From a virus: a DNA stretch of 31,723 nt. Location of the stretch: positions 1 to 31,723 of IMG/VR virus record IMGVR_UViG_3300020472_000106, one strand, 5' to 3'. Shown here piece after piece: positions 15,323-21,895 of the stretch. Made by a program: the position numbers and the translations under genes. The notes beneath the pieces are model-generated. The model was not told the DNA's origin and searched no databases. It was given only the letters and a program-made list of their open reading frames with translations. How positions within the stretch are numbered: position 1 is the first letter of the stretch; every line of letters starts with the position of its first letter.

Positions 15323-15886
15323 ATGGATAAAATAATTCAAATTATAAAAAGCATTATATCGCCAGAGCAGAATTGGTCAGCTTTTGCCATGAAAATAATA
15401 GGATTAGTTGTAGTTACTGTAATTGCTTATATTGCTTTTCAACAATACACCAATTTAACCGCAGATGAAGATAACCAAAATATTCCAATTATAGAGGTAT
15501 TTGAAGCGCAACCAGAAAAGAAAGATGAAGTTGAAGATTTAGTAAATAAACTATTAAGGTCAGATCGCGATATTCAATCTGTTTGGTTGTATGATTGGGT
15601 AGATGCAAGAAATGTAGTGCCTTTAATGATGCTACCAAGAAATAGTGAAGATTTATTGCCAACCGGATATTTTATGCAAGGCGATGAGTATGTGATTGGT
15701 CATTTTGTTTTAAGCCAATGCACTTCTTTAGATCGAGATATTACAAATACTGCTTGTCCAATAATGAGTTCAGAAGATGCGTGGGGAGTTCTTGTAGTAA
15801 CTTATGCAGATAATCTTTCAAACTTAAAAACAACAAAAGCTACAGCAATGAAAATATCTGAAATTTTATATTTGCAGAATAATTAA
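15323..15886 (+). CDS. Single-span membrane protein with periplasmic domain
   Basis: The protein has 187 residues. A short cytoplasmic N-terminus (1-20) is followed by one membrane span (about 23-42, MKIIGLVVVTVIAYIAFQQY). A long acidic periplasmic domain follows, with EKKDEVEDLVNKLLRSDRDI, VWLYDWVDARNVVPLMMLPR, and two Cys at about 133 and 145 that could pair. It is not a recognised family. Its position next to a lipoprotein after the holin genes suggests a lysis or envelope role, for example an unusual inner-membrane spanin, but it lacks a long coiled coil. It could also be a superinfection-exclusion protein. Confidence 0.65.
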   Translation: MDKIIQIIKSIISPEQNWSAFAMKIIGLVVVTVIAYIAFQQYTNLTADEDNQNIPIIEVFEAQPEKKDEVEDLVNKLLRSDRDIQSVWLYDWVDARNVVPLMMLPRNSEDLLPTGYFMQGDEYVIGHFVLSQCTSLDRDITNTACPIMSSEDAWGVLVVTYADNLSNLKTTKATAMKISEILYLQNN

Positions 15887-15914
15887 AAAATAATTCAACA
15901 AAAAGGAGTAACCT

Positions 15915-16049
15915 ATGAAAAATTTAACGATACTAATATTGCCATTATTTTTAATGGCTTGTGGATCATCCAGGATAATGCTTAATGCAGATATTCCTCA
16001 AGATACAGAAATAAATATCGAAATTTCAACCGATAAAACTAGCGACTAA
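15915..16049 (+). CDS. Small outer-membrane lipoprotein, 44 residues
   Basis: The protein has 44 residues and a clear lipoprotein signal: MKNLTILILPLFLMAC, with lipobox L-M-A-C16. The mature part is only 29 residues (CGSSRIMLNADIPQDTEINI...). A strong AAGGAG lies 7 bases before the ATG. The stop overlaps the next start (TAATG). In a Gram-negative host it would be anchored to a membrane. It may be the outer partner of a two-component spanin with the preceding membrane protein (inference). Confidence 0.75.
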   Translation: MKNLTILILPLFLMACGSSRIMLNADIPQDTEINIEISTDKTSD

Positions 16050-16348
16050 TGTATTTATATAAAGCGTACTTGGTTAGGGTTGTTAATGGTGGTCTAATCA
16101 AAGCAAGTATAGATTTAGGATTTGGTGTGTTGCTAACCGCTATGCCAATACACCTAATTAACATACAAGCACCAGATGGCATTGATGGTCAAAAAGCAAC
16201 CGATTATTTACGAACATTGTTGCCTGATACCTTTACTGTAAAAACTAAAATGGATGGATCAATGATACTTGGTGAAGTCCAAGTGCGTGGTGTTTCTATA
16301 AACGATAAGATGTTAGATAGCGGTCTAGTAAAGAAATATGGCGAGTAG
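16049..16348 (+). CDS. Staphylococcal-nuclease-fold protein, catalytically degenerate
   Basis: The protein has 99 residues. YKAYLVRVVNGGLIKASIDL and GFGVLLTAMPIHLINIQAPD align with the SNase pattern V.VVDGDT......LG.......RL.GI.APE. However, the DGDT aspartate is replaced (NGGL), the arginine before L.GI is His, and no acidic residue follows the AP. The later part (GEVQVRGVSINDKMLDSGLV) matches the SNase tail where new residues and the ending helix lie. The fold is likely; nuclease activity is unlikely. The stop overlaps the first arm-type site of attP. Confidence 0.7.
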   Translation: MYLYKAYLVRVVNGGLIKASIDLGFGVLLTAMPIHLINIQAPDGIDGQKATDYLRTLLPDTFTVKTKMDGSMILGEVQVRGVSINDKMLDSGLVKKYGE

Positions 16349-16368
16349 TATTCACAAAGTATTCACAA
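16347..16368 (+). repeat. Left arm-type sites of attP (two tandem 11-bp repeats)
   Basis: AGTATTCACAA occurs twice in perfect tandem (16347-16357 and 16358-16368). The same pair, in the same orientation, lies on the other side of the tRNA core at 16608-16629. This is the arrangement of arm-type integrase binding sites in lambda-like attachment sites. Confidence 0.75.
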
Positions 16369-16498
16369 AAATAGTTTTACTACATCATTTTTATTCTTTT
16401 CTACTCTTTCGTTTCTTTAATACTAAACATAGGGTTTACTTAGGTTTTAATGTAAATAACTGTATTTATTAAACATATAAAATATACTACACCAATGG

Positions 16499-16543
16499 CT
16501 TTTAAGGAGATTGTCACAGGTTCGATCCCTGTCGGGCTCACCA
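16499..16543 (+). other. attP core: 3' half of a tRNA-Lys(UUU) gene
   Basis: From the anticodon loop onward every position matches tRNA numbering. Loop CTTTTAA (16499-16505) has U33 and anticodon UUU. It is followed by the 3' anticodon strand (16506-16510), a 5-base variable loop (16511-16515), T stem ACAGG/CCTGT with loop TTCGATC (16516-16532), acceptor strand CGGGCTC (16533-16539), discriminator A and encoded CCA (16541-16543). There is no 5' half, so this is not a functional tRNA gene. It is the identity segment that would restore a host tRNA-Lys on integration, next to the integrase. Confidence 0.92.
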
Positions 16544-16607
16544 CACAAATAGCAGAATACCGCTATTATCAAGGGTATATCCAATAATTACTTACAAATA
16601 AGCTAAA
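16544..16607. other. attP spacer with a small inverted repeat
   Basis: Between the tRNA segment and the right arm sites is AATAGC (16548-16553) with GCTATT (16562-16567), a 6-bp inverted repeat with 8 bases between. It may be a bending or accessory-factor site, or nothing. No gene is seen. Confidence 0.35.
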
Positions 16608-16629
16608 AGTATTCACAAGGTATTCACAA
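16608..16629 (+). repeat. Right arm-type sites of attP (two tandem 11-bp repeats)
   Basis: AGTATTCACAA (16608-16618) is followed directly by GGTATTCACAA (16619-16629), one mismatch between them. They have the same period and orientation as the left pair at 16347-16368, about 90 bp after the tRNA core. Confidence 0.75.
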
Positions 16630-16664
16630 AAAAACTTGTAAAAACAATAAAATCTTGCTAATTT

Positions 16665-16701
16665 ATGATGTACGACATCAATTAATGATGTTTAACCATT
16701 A
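16665..16701. promoter_or_regulatory. Operator site B: tandem repressor sites before the integrase operon
   Basis: Primary site ATGATGT ACG ACATCAA (16665-16681). Secondary degenerate site ATGATGT TTA ACCATTA (16685-16701), centre exactly 20 bp away. Both precede the AGGAGG of the gene at 16719. The position implies that the repressor controls the integrase operon. A possible promoter TTGTAA (16636-16641) with TAATTT 17 bp later lies just upstream. Confidence 0.78.
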
Positions 16702-16718
16702 ATTTTTAGGAGGATGTA

Positions 16719-16898
16719 ATGGAAACTAAAGAGTTAAATTTTAAATTAAAATATTTTGTGAGATACCATAATCTTGAAGAAGATGATATTGGCACAAATT
16801 ATTTTGGTAATTTACAAAATGCAATAGTAAATTATCTATATTACAAAAAGAAAAATTATAATGTAACTTTTCACCAGATACCACTAAGGAGTGCGTAA
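16719..16898 (+). CDS. Small protein encoded ahead of integrase
   Basis: The protein has 59 residues: METKELNFKLKYFVRYHNLE, EDDIGTNYFGNLQNAIVNYL, YYKKKNYNVTFHQIPLRSA. AGGAGG lies 6 bases before the ATG. The stop overlaps the integrase ATG (TAATG), so the pair is co-translated. It is small, aromatic and basic at the C-terminus. A directionality factor would fit the position, but no helix-turn-helix is evident. Confidence 0.7.
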   Translation: METKELNFKLKYFVRYHNLEEDDIGTNYFGNLQNAIVNYLYYKKKNYNVTFHQIPLRSA

Positions 16899-18247
16899 TG
16901 GCTAAAGTTTTAAAAAGAAAATTAAAAATGAAAGGTAAGTTTCATACTTTTTGGCAGGTTGATGGTAGGTCTTTTGGCAAAGGTCAAATATCAAAAAACC
17001 CAAACACAAATGAACGCTTTGAAAGTAAAAAAGAAGCACAAGCATATTTAGATGAATTAAATGCTAAAATTAGCACAGGAGTTAATTTAGATAGTGATAA
17101 GCTAGAAGTCATCAAGTTATGCGCACCTGGAGAATATGAAACATTAGAAAATTCTAACTCAGGTGAAAAGCAGTTAATTGGTGGTGGTGAGTATATTGCT
17201 AAACGCTGTGAACATTTAGAGGATGAACAAATAGGTTTAAACCATTTTCAAAGCATGAGATGGTCTCTAGGTATTCTTATTGATTATTGTAATAAAAATA
17301 ACATTAAGTATTGGACTGCAATAAATGCTGAAAGTTTTTTAAGAAAAGTTTTAAAAGACTGCAAAGCTAATGCAACTGATAAAGAATCAGTTGACCTCAG
17401 AGACGCGTCAGCATGGACTACTTTTGAAAAGCACATCAAGAACCTTAAATGTATGTCATCTTGGATCGCGCTTGAAAAGAATTGTGATGACATTTTTGCA
17501 AGTATCATTACCTCAAAAAAGCATGGCAGAGATGTAACATTTAAAAAACCAAAAAGACTTGAGCATTTGCAAAGACAAGCAAAAGATAAAACTGTTAATG
17601 TTGATATGGTTGAGATGCTTAGACAAAAAATAGTCGATAAATACCAAGAAAAAAACAAAAACTATAAACCTGAGTGGGCGGAAAGTCGTAGGCGCACAAT
17701 GTTACTGCAATTTGACCTGATTAAAGCAATAGGGTTACGCATAGGTGAAGCTCTGGCTCTTACTTGGGATGATATTATTGGTAATGAAATACGCATTAAC
17801 AAGCAATATAACAGCAAGTCTAATAGTGTTACTGATACAAAAGGTGGAGTGTTTGAACATTTTGTATATGTAAGTGATACGATGGCTAACCGCTTGCAAG
17901 AGCATAAAGAGTTACAGCTTGATGAGGAAAGAGAAAACGACTTAGTGTTTCCTAATACTAGAGGTGAACATGATAGCAGACGAGTTTTAGGTCGTATTAT
18001 GAAGCAATACAGTAAAGATATTTGGGGTGCTAACTCATCAATGCACATATCACCGCACACTTTAAGGCATTTATTTGCTACTGAAATGATAAGAAAAGGT
18101 GGCAAGGATGCACTACCAATGGTCTCTGATATTTTAAGACATTCTACAGGTGTAAAGTTTACTGAAAAACAATATGTGCATGAAACTAAGAAATCAGACA
18201 AACAAATAGTAAAACAAATTGAAGCTGTAACAGGTCTCTATAACTAA
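16898..18247 (+). CDS. int: Tyrosine-family site-specific integrase
   Basis: The protein has 449 residues. The N-terminal part (1-60) resembles an arm-binding domain (VDGRSFGKGQISKNPNTNER, then KKEAQAYLDELN). A core-binding helical region follows (about 85-200). The catalytic domain has Arg281 (GLRIGEALALTW), His387 and Arg390 (SPHTLRHLFATE), His415 (ILRHSTG) and Tyr426 (EKQYVHET). It recombines attP with the host tRNA-Lys gene. It lies 355 bp downstream of the tRNA core, with operator B between. The 449-residue length is longer than many phage integrases, mainly in the middle region. Confidence 0.96.
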   Translation: MAKVLKRKLKMKGKFHTFWQVDGRSFGKGQISKNPNTNERFESKKEAQAYLDELNAKISTGVNLDSDKLEVIKLCAPGEYETLENSNSGEKQLIGGGEYIAKRCEHLEDEQIGLNHFQSMRWSLGILIDYCNKNNIKYWTAINAESFLRKVLKDCKANATDKESVDLRDASAWTTFEKHIKNLKCMSSWIALEKNCDDIFASIITSKKHGRDVTFKKPKRLEHLQRQAKDKTVNVDMVEMLRQKIVDKYQEKNKNYKPEWAESRRRTMLLQFDLIKAIGLRIGEALALTWDDIIGNEIRINKQYNSKSNSVTDTKGGVFEHFVYVSDTMANRLQEHKELQLDEERENDLVFPNTRGEHDSRRVLGRIMKQYSKDIWGANSSMHISPHTLRHLFATEMIRKGGKDALPMVSDILRHSTGVKFTEKQYVHETKKSDKQIVKQIEAVTGLYN

Positions 18248-18255
18248 GGAATTAA

Positions 18256-19353
18256 ATGCTACTAGATCAAGCTAACAAATACATCGCATTAGCGGAGCAA
18301 TGCGGTGAGGGTAAGAAATATCCAAAGCAAGAAGCGGTAGCAACAGAATTAGGTTTAACCCTATACCAATTCAAATCGCGCTTAAAACAAGCCAGATCGC
18401 TTGTAGCACTACACAAAGCAGGTAAACTTAATCAGGATGCTAAACCTGATGTGGTTGATGGAGTAAAGGCATTTGAAACTCCTATTTTACCAGATGAGGA
18501 TATGGATTTACCTGAGTTATTAGAACACATGGTAAAACGCTTTAAAAAGCGAGATAAAGCTAAGAAAGCGTCTAATTGGGTAAATATAAAGGTTAATTTT
18601 GACTCGCCTTTTATGTTGCTTATTGTGGGCGATCCTCATGTTGACGACAACTATTTCAATGCGCCTAAGTGGATGAGAGATATTGCTATTGTTCAGCAGA
18701 ATAAACCTTACATCAGATCACTACTTTTAGGAGATTATGCTAATAATTGGCCTGGAAGAATGTCAAGACTGTACCAAGACCAAACTCTAGGAGCTTCACA
18801 TCAATGGAAGCTCGTTGAACATATGCTTTCAAAAGAGGGTTTTGATCCATTAGTTATCGTTGCAGGAAATCATGATATGTTCATAGATAGAGGAAACGAT
18901 CCAATTAAATTTATGCAAAGAGCGCGTCATGCGGTGCAAGGAGATTGGACTGTAAAAATGAAGTTCCAATTACCAAATAAAAAAGAGCTTAAAGTCATAA
19001 CGAGCCACAATTTTAGCGGAAATTCACAATGGAACCCCTTACATTCGAATTTAAAAGCATCAATGATGGGAGTTCCTGCTGATATATACTGTTCTGGACA
19101 TTTACATAATTGGGCTATAATGCAGATGCCAATTACTGCTCAAAATAGAACAACATGGTTAATACGAGCAAGAGGGTACAAGCAGTACGATGACTATGCC
19201 ACAAAATTAGGATATGAACCTGATTTTAGTAATGTGGGTGAAAGTATTGCTGTTGTGGTTGATCCGAGTGCAAGTGAGCATACTTGGATTCAATGCTATC
19301 CTGATGTAGAGCAGGGAGCTGAGTTCCTGCATTTTTTAAGAAACAGAAAGTAA
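18256..19353 (+). CDS. Calcineurin-like metallophosphoesterase with N-terminal DNA-binding-like domain
   Basis: The protein has 365 residues. Residues 1-55 look like a helix-turn-helix (KQEAVATELGLTLYQFKSRL). The phosphoesterase domain has GDPH (Asp126, His128), LLLGDYANN (Asp160), AGNHD (Asn205, His206) and SGHLHN (His282, His284), the full set of metal-binding motifs. This is typical of phage proteins related to Mre11/SbcD-type or protein phosphatases; the substrate is unknown. It is read with integrase, 8 bp after it. Its 3' end overlaps the convergent nuclease gene by 18 bp. Confidence 0.88.
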   Translation: MLLDQANKYIALAEQCGEGKKYPKQEAVATELGLTLYQFKSRLKQARSLVALHKAGKLNQDAKPDVVDGVKAFETPILPDEDMDLPELLEHMVKRFKKRDKAKKASNWVNIKVNFDSPFMLLIVGDPHVDDNYFNAPKWMRDIAIVQQNKPYIRSLLLGDYANNWPGRMSRLYQDQTLGASHQWKLVEHMLSKEGFDPLVIVAGNHDMFIDRGNDPIKFMQRARHAVQGDWTVKMKFQLPNKKELKVITSHNFSGNSQWNPLHSNLKASMMGVPADIYCSGHLHNWAIMQMPITAQNRTTWLIRARGYKQYDDYATKLGYEPDFSNVGESIAVVVDPSASEHTWIQCYPDVEQGAEFLHFLRNRK

Positions 19354-19803
19354 ACTTTTCCCAATCTTTACGCAATATGGCTCAAATATCTCTATAGGTA
19401 TTAAATAAAAAGACTTAGGTGTTTTATCGCCTTTACCAACTACATTTTCTTTTTTTAATATTTTTTCCCTATTCTCCGCAATACACATCCAAATTTTATA
19501 AGGTGTTATTTTATATAGTTTCAGGCCAGAATCGATTAGCCAATAGGTTGCTCCTGTTTTTTTTAAAGCACTTGGATTACCTGGAGGCATTTCATATTCT
19601 ATAATAATGTTTCCTGTTGCTTGGCTTTTTAAATCTCTTTTTATTTCCCAAGAAATACCTGATTCAGCATCATAAAGATCAAATGATTTAAAAGTGCCTG
19701 TTGGTACAGTCTCTATATTTGGATAACCATTTTTTGCTAAAAACATTACAGCTAGTTTTTCGAGGTTCTTACCCTCATCTAAGTCTTGGTAAAATTTATC
19801 CAT
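19336..19803 (-). CDS. PD-(D/E)xK-like nuclease
   Basis: The protein has 155 residues. Glu15, then SFDLYDAESGISWEIKRDLK with Asp42, Glu53 and Lys55, gives the spacing of a restriction-endonuclease-like active site (E...D...ExK). NIIIEYEMPPG follows as the expected strand. It is the last gene of a leftward operon that holds a C5 cytosine methyltransferase. The pair could be a restriction-modification-like unit or the nuclease could serve recombination. Its start overlaps the stop of a 21-residue peptide gene (TAATG). Substrate specificity cannot be read from sequence. Confidence 0.7.
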   Translation of the reverse strand: MDKFYQDLDEGKNLEKLAVMFLAKNGYPNIETVPTGTFKSFDLYDAESGISWEIKRDLKSQATGNIIIEYEMPPGNPSALKKTGATYWLIDSGLKLYKITPYKIWMCIAENREKILKKENVVGKGDKTPKSFYLIPIEIFEPYCVKIGKSLLSVS

Positions 19804-19868
19804 TAATACATCCCAACAACTAGAGCTAAAAATAAAAAATACATTAATAACGCTTTAGTCTTTTCCAT
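19803..19868 (-). CDS. 21-residue membrane microprotein
   Basis: MEKTKALLMYFLFLALVVGMY: a short charged start and one hydrophobic span. GGAGA precedes the ATG by 6 bases. The start overlaps the methyltransferase end by 14 bp and the stop overlaps the nuclease start. The coding fit between two genes and a good ribosome binding site support it, though it may act only as a coupling peptide. Confidence 0.5.
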   Translation of the reverse strand: MEKTKALLMYFLFLALVVGMY

Positions 19869-20781
19869 TATGTGTCTCCTTTATTGCTAAACCAATTATA
19901 TGAGCCATTTGGGGTACTATTGCATTGCCTAGAGCTTTCAATCTTTTGGCTCGGTCTTTTTTGATTGTTGTGGTTCTTCCAATATCTCTAGGTTCGTGTA
20001 ACCAATAGGGAATCCCATAAGCCATTCTGTCCAATCTGGATTTAAAGTTCCCTTTCCCTGATTTCTTACTTCTGGATGATTTCCCAACATTTTCTGCATT
20101 TTCCCATTTGGAGTACCACAAGCATCCTCGTTGGCGGTTGGAGTCGGAAACATCCTTACTGTGTCCGCTAGATTTAGACTGTGCGATCCTCCTATTCCAT
20201 TTGATGCTTTTCTTCTTCCCAGATGATCTAGTTCCGCTTGTGGATGTTCTGTTTCTATTGTGGTTGGAGTCGGAAATATTCTCTGCGATCCACCAAACTC
20301 GTTGTCTCCTGTGCCATGCTCCGAGACACGATGCTTCCACACTAAAGCACCTGATTCTGTAGTTAAGATGCTCCAAGTCCTCGAATACCTCGTTGAGACC
20401 GAGTCCAATATGTCCGCTAACATTTTCTCCAATGGCGTAAATTGGACTGAGTTCTTTAATAAGTCGTAGATATTCTGGAAAGAGGTATCTTGTATCTTCT
20501 TTACCTTTTCTCTTACCTGCGGTTGACATCGGTTGACAAGGATAACCTCCTGTAAGGATGTGAATTGGGTTTCTTTCTGAAACAAGTCCATCTGATCTAA
20601 GTCGGTCATAACTCAACTCTTTGACATCGTTGTATATCGGAACATCTTGCCAATGCTTGTTTAAAACCTTTTTGCAGAATGTGTCTTGTTCGCAAAATGC
20701 TACTGTTTTGAAAAAATCTGTATTTTCTAAGCCAAATGAAAAGCCACCTATACCTGAGAATAAATCTAAATGTCTCAGCAC
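19855..20781 (-). CDS. C5 cytosine DNA methyltransferase
   Basis: The protein has 308 residues, from a GTG start that overlaps the previous stop (TAGTG). Motif I is DLFSGIGGF (6-14), motif IV GGYPCQP with catalytic Cys82, motif VI GENV (about 118-121), motif VIII WHRRQRVWWIA (about 156-166), and the closing RLKALGNAIVPQMAH (motif X). The target recognition region (about 168-250) is short and Ser/Lys/Arg-rich. It methylates cytosine at C5, probably to protect phage DNA from host restriction or as partner of the nuclease downstream. A second long same-strand frame is embedded in it. Confidence 0.93.
   Translation of the reverse strand: MLRHLDLFSGIGGFSFGLENTDFFKTVAFCEQDTFCKKVLNKHWQDVPIYNDVKELSYDRLRSDGLVSERNPIHILTGGYPCQPMSTAGKRKGKEDTRYLFPEYLRLIKELSPIYAIGENVSGHIGLGLNEVFEDLEHLNYRIRCFSVEASCLGAWHRRQRVWWIAENISDSNHNRNRTSTSGTRSSGKKKSIKWNRRIAQSKSSGHSKDVSDSNRQRGCLWYSKWENAENVGKSSRSKKSGKGNFKSRLDRMAYGIPYWLHEPRDIGRTTTIKKDRAKRLKALGNAIVPQMAHIIGLAIKETHNGKD
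19938..20609 (-). CDS. Overlapping +1-frame reading frame inside the methyltransferase
   Basis: This is a 223-codon frame in the same strand as the methyltransferase, shifted by +1. Its second half reads SRTWSILTTESGALVWKHRV, RMFPTPTANEDACGTPNGKM and GTLNPDWTEWLMGFPIGYTN. These strings look like the LPTPTA... and LNP.WVEWLMGFP.GWT motifs that I recall from C-terminal regions of other phage cytosine methyltransferases. It may be a real overprinted or frameshift-accessed product, or a by-product of codon constraints. No clear ribosome binding site was found for the ATG at 20609. Confidence 0.35.
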   Translation of the reverse strand: MTDLDQMDLFQKETQFTSLQEVILVNRCQPQVREKVKKIQDTSFQNIYDLLKNSVQFTPLEKMLADILDSVSTRYSRTWSILTTESGALVWKHRVSEHGTGDNEFGGSQRIFPTPTTIETEHPQAELDHLGRRKASNGIGGSHSLNLADTVRMFPTPTANEDACGTPNGKMQKMLGNHPEVRNQGKGTLNPDWTEWLMGFPIGYTNLEILEEPQQSKKTEPKD

Positions 20782-20894
20782 TAAGCACCTATTAAAACCT
20801 TAACGAAAATTGTTATAAAGAAGATGTAAGCCATGATGCAGGCAAAAATAATTCTGATAACTTCATCGGCTTTTTTGTAAGTTTTGTTATCCAT
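20781..20894 (-). CDS. 37-residue membrane protein ahead of the methyltransferase
   Basis: MDNKTYKKADEVIRIIFACI, then a hydrophobic span MAYIFFITIFVKVLIGA. GGAG lies 6 bases before the ATG. The stop overlaps the methyltransferase GTG (TAGTG), making translational coupling likely. I do not recognise a family. Confidence 0.6.
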   Translation of the reverse strand: MDNKTYKKADEVIRIIFACIMAYIFFITIFVKVLIGA

Positions 20895-20896
20895 AA

Positions 20897-21016
20897 TTAC
20901 TCCATATTCATCTCGGCTACGCAGTCGGTCTTTCTAGCCACTAAGCGATACGATTCCTCTGTAAACCCTCCCAAAATGTTGAAGTATGTAACAACAACAA
21001 ATATGATATTTACCAA
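20897..21016 (-). CDS. Possible 39-residue protein (TTG start)
   Basis: The frame from TTG 21016 to TAA 20897 reads MVNIIFVVVTYFNILGGFTE, then ESYRLVARKTDCVAEMNME. A hydrophobic start could insert in the membrane. It fills the gap between the AlpA-like gene and the next small gene with 2-bp spacing on both sides, but it needs a TTG start and lacks a clear ribosome binding site. Confidence 0.35.
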   Translation of the reverse strand: MVNIIFVVVTYFNILGGFTEESYRLVARKTDCVAEMNME

Positions 21017-21018
21017 AA

Positions 21019-21288
21019 CTAATCTGTGTGCAGGTTTGAACCTGTTACTGAATTATCTTGCTCATATATTTGCTCCATGTACCATTTCTCAACAAGCGGT
21101 GTTAGCCACATAGCGCGACCTGCACCATTGTTGGATGGAATAGTGGGTTTTGGAAAATTGCCTTTCTCGCTTAATCTTCTAATTCTTTGGCAATAACTTT
21201 CTTTCTCATCGCCAAATAATATTTTAGCGATAGTCTTTGCAGGTATCATTCCAGGTAAATCTTTAAAATACTCAGAATGGTATGTCAT
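21019..21288 (-). CDS. AlpA/MerR-like small DNA-binding protein
   Basis: The protein has 89 residues from ATG 21288, preceded by AGGAG at 8 bases. IPAKTIAKILFGDEKESYCQ, RIRRLSEKGNFPKPTIPSNN and AMWLTPLVEKWYMEQI match the plan of short winged helix-turn-helix proteins of the AlpA/excisionase type. A longer in-frame start at 21384 would lie wholly inside the SSB frame and is less likely. It could be an excisionase or an operon regulator. It overlaps the SSB gene end by 17 bp. Confidence 0.65.
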   Translation of the reverse strand: MTYHSEYFKDLPGMIPAKTIAKILFGDEKESYCQRIRRLSEKGNFPKPTIPSNNGAGRAMWLTPLVEKWYMEQIYEQDNSVTGSNLHTD

Positions 21289-21895
21289 CGTTGATCTCCT
21301 CATCTTTAAAGTCAGTAGTGGATGGCGGTGATGAAGTAGTTGATCCAGAACCGCCTTGATAATTCCCTGAGTAACTATCTCCACTACCTATGCTTTTGCT
21401 CGAATTGCTAACATTACCCTCCGTTCTCGAAGCATCAGCATATTCTTTTTTAGTCCATCCCATAGGGCTATTAGTCCAAATCCAATTTTTACCGACAGAG
21501 AGTTCATCTTTATCGCTAAATTCTTGCAAGCTGTATTCAAGTGTCATGCCCAATCTTTGCATTTCATATAGAGCAGTAGATAACTTGTTCAAAACATCTT
21601 GCTCTTGTTCTGGAGTAGCATGACCTTTTACTTTTTGAGTTTCATAATCTTTACTAATAAATAATTTGTGAACAATACGACCTGGTTTAAGGTTTTTTAG
21701 TTTTTCAACATTAAGTTCTGTAAAATAAATCATGTTATTAGTCGCAATGGGATCGCGATTAGTTCTTACTCTATCTTTAGGTGTAAAAGGCCTTAATGAT
21801 TTACGAAAATAAACACCTTTAAACTCTTGTTTGTTGGCAGGTGCTTCAAAAGCTGTTCTTGGAGCTTTATTTAATTGATTTTTATAATTACCCAT
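21272..21895 (-). CDS. ssb: Single-stranded DNA-binding protein
   Basis: The protein has 207 residues. The beta-rich N-terminal 150 residues (FKGVYFRKSLRPFTPKDRVR, MIYFTELNVEKLKNLKPGRI) are unlike E. coli SSB in detail. However, the Gly/Ser-rich linker (about 165-193) and the acidic end NDDIPF are diagnostic of SSB-type proteins that recruit partners through the C-terminal tip. It lies next to an annealing-like protein in the leftward early operon, as in phage recombination modules. It overlaps both neighbours by 8 and 17 bp. Confidence 0.8.
   Translation of the reverse strand: MGNYKNQLNKAPRTAFEAPANKQEFKGVYFRKSLRPFTPKDRVRTNRDPIATNNMIYFTELNVEKLKNLKPGRIVHKLFISKDYETQKVKGHATPEQEQDVLNKLSTALYEMQRLGMTLEYSLQEFSDKDELSVGKNWIWTNSPMGWTKKEYADASRTEGNVSNSSKSIGSGDSYSGNYQGGSGSTTSSPPSTTDFKDEEINDDIPF

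Noticed and set aside
16499-16543. A functional tRNA gene
   Set aside because: Only the 3' half is present. Bases before the anticodon loop do not form the matching stem or D arm, so it is an attachment site.
17662-18201. Antisense frame of 179 codons in integrase
   Set aside because: It covers the catalytic domain of integrase, has no ribosome binding site, and reads as the complement of a conserved gene.
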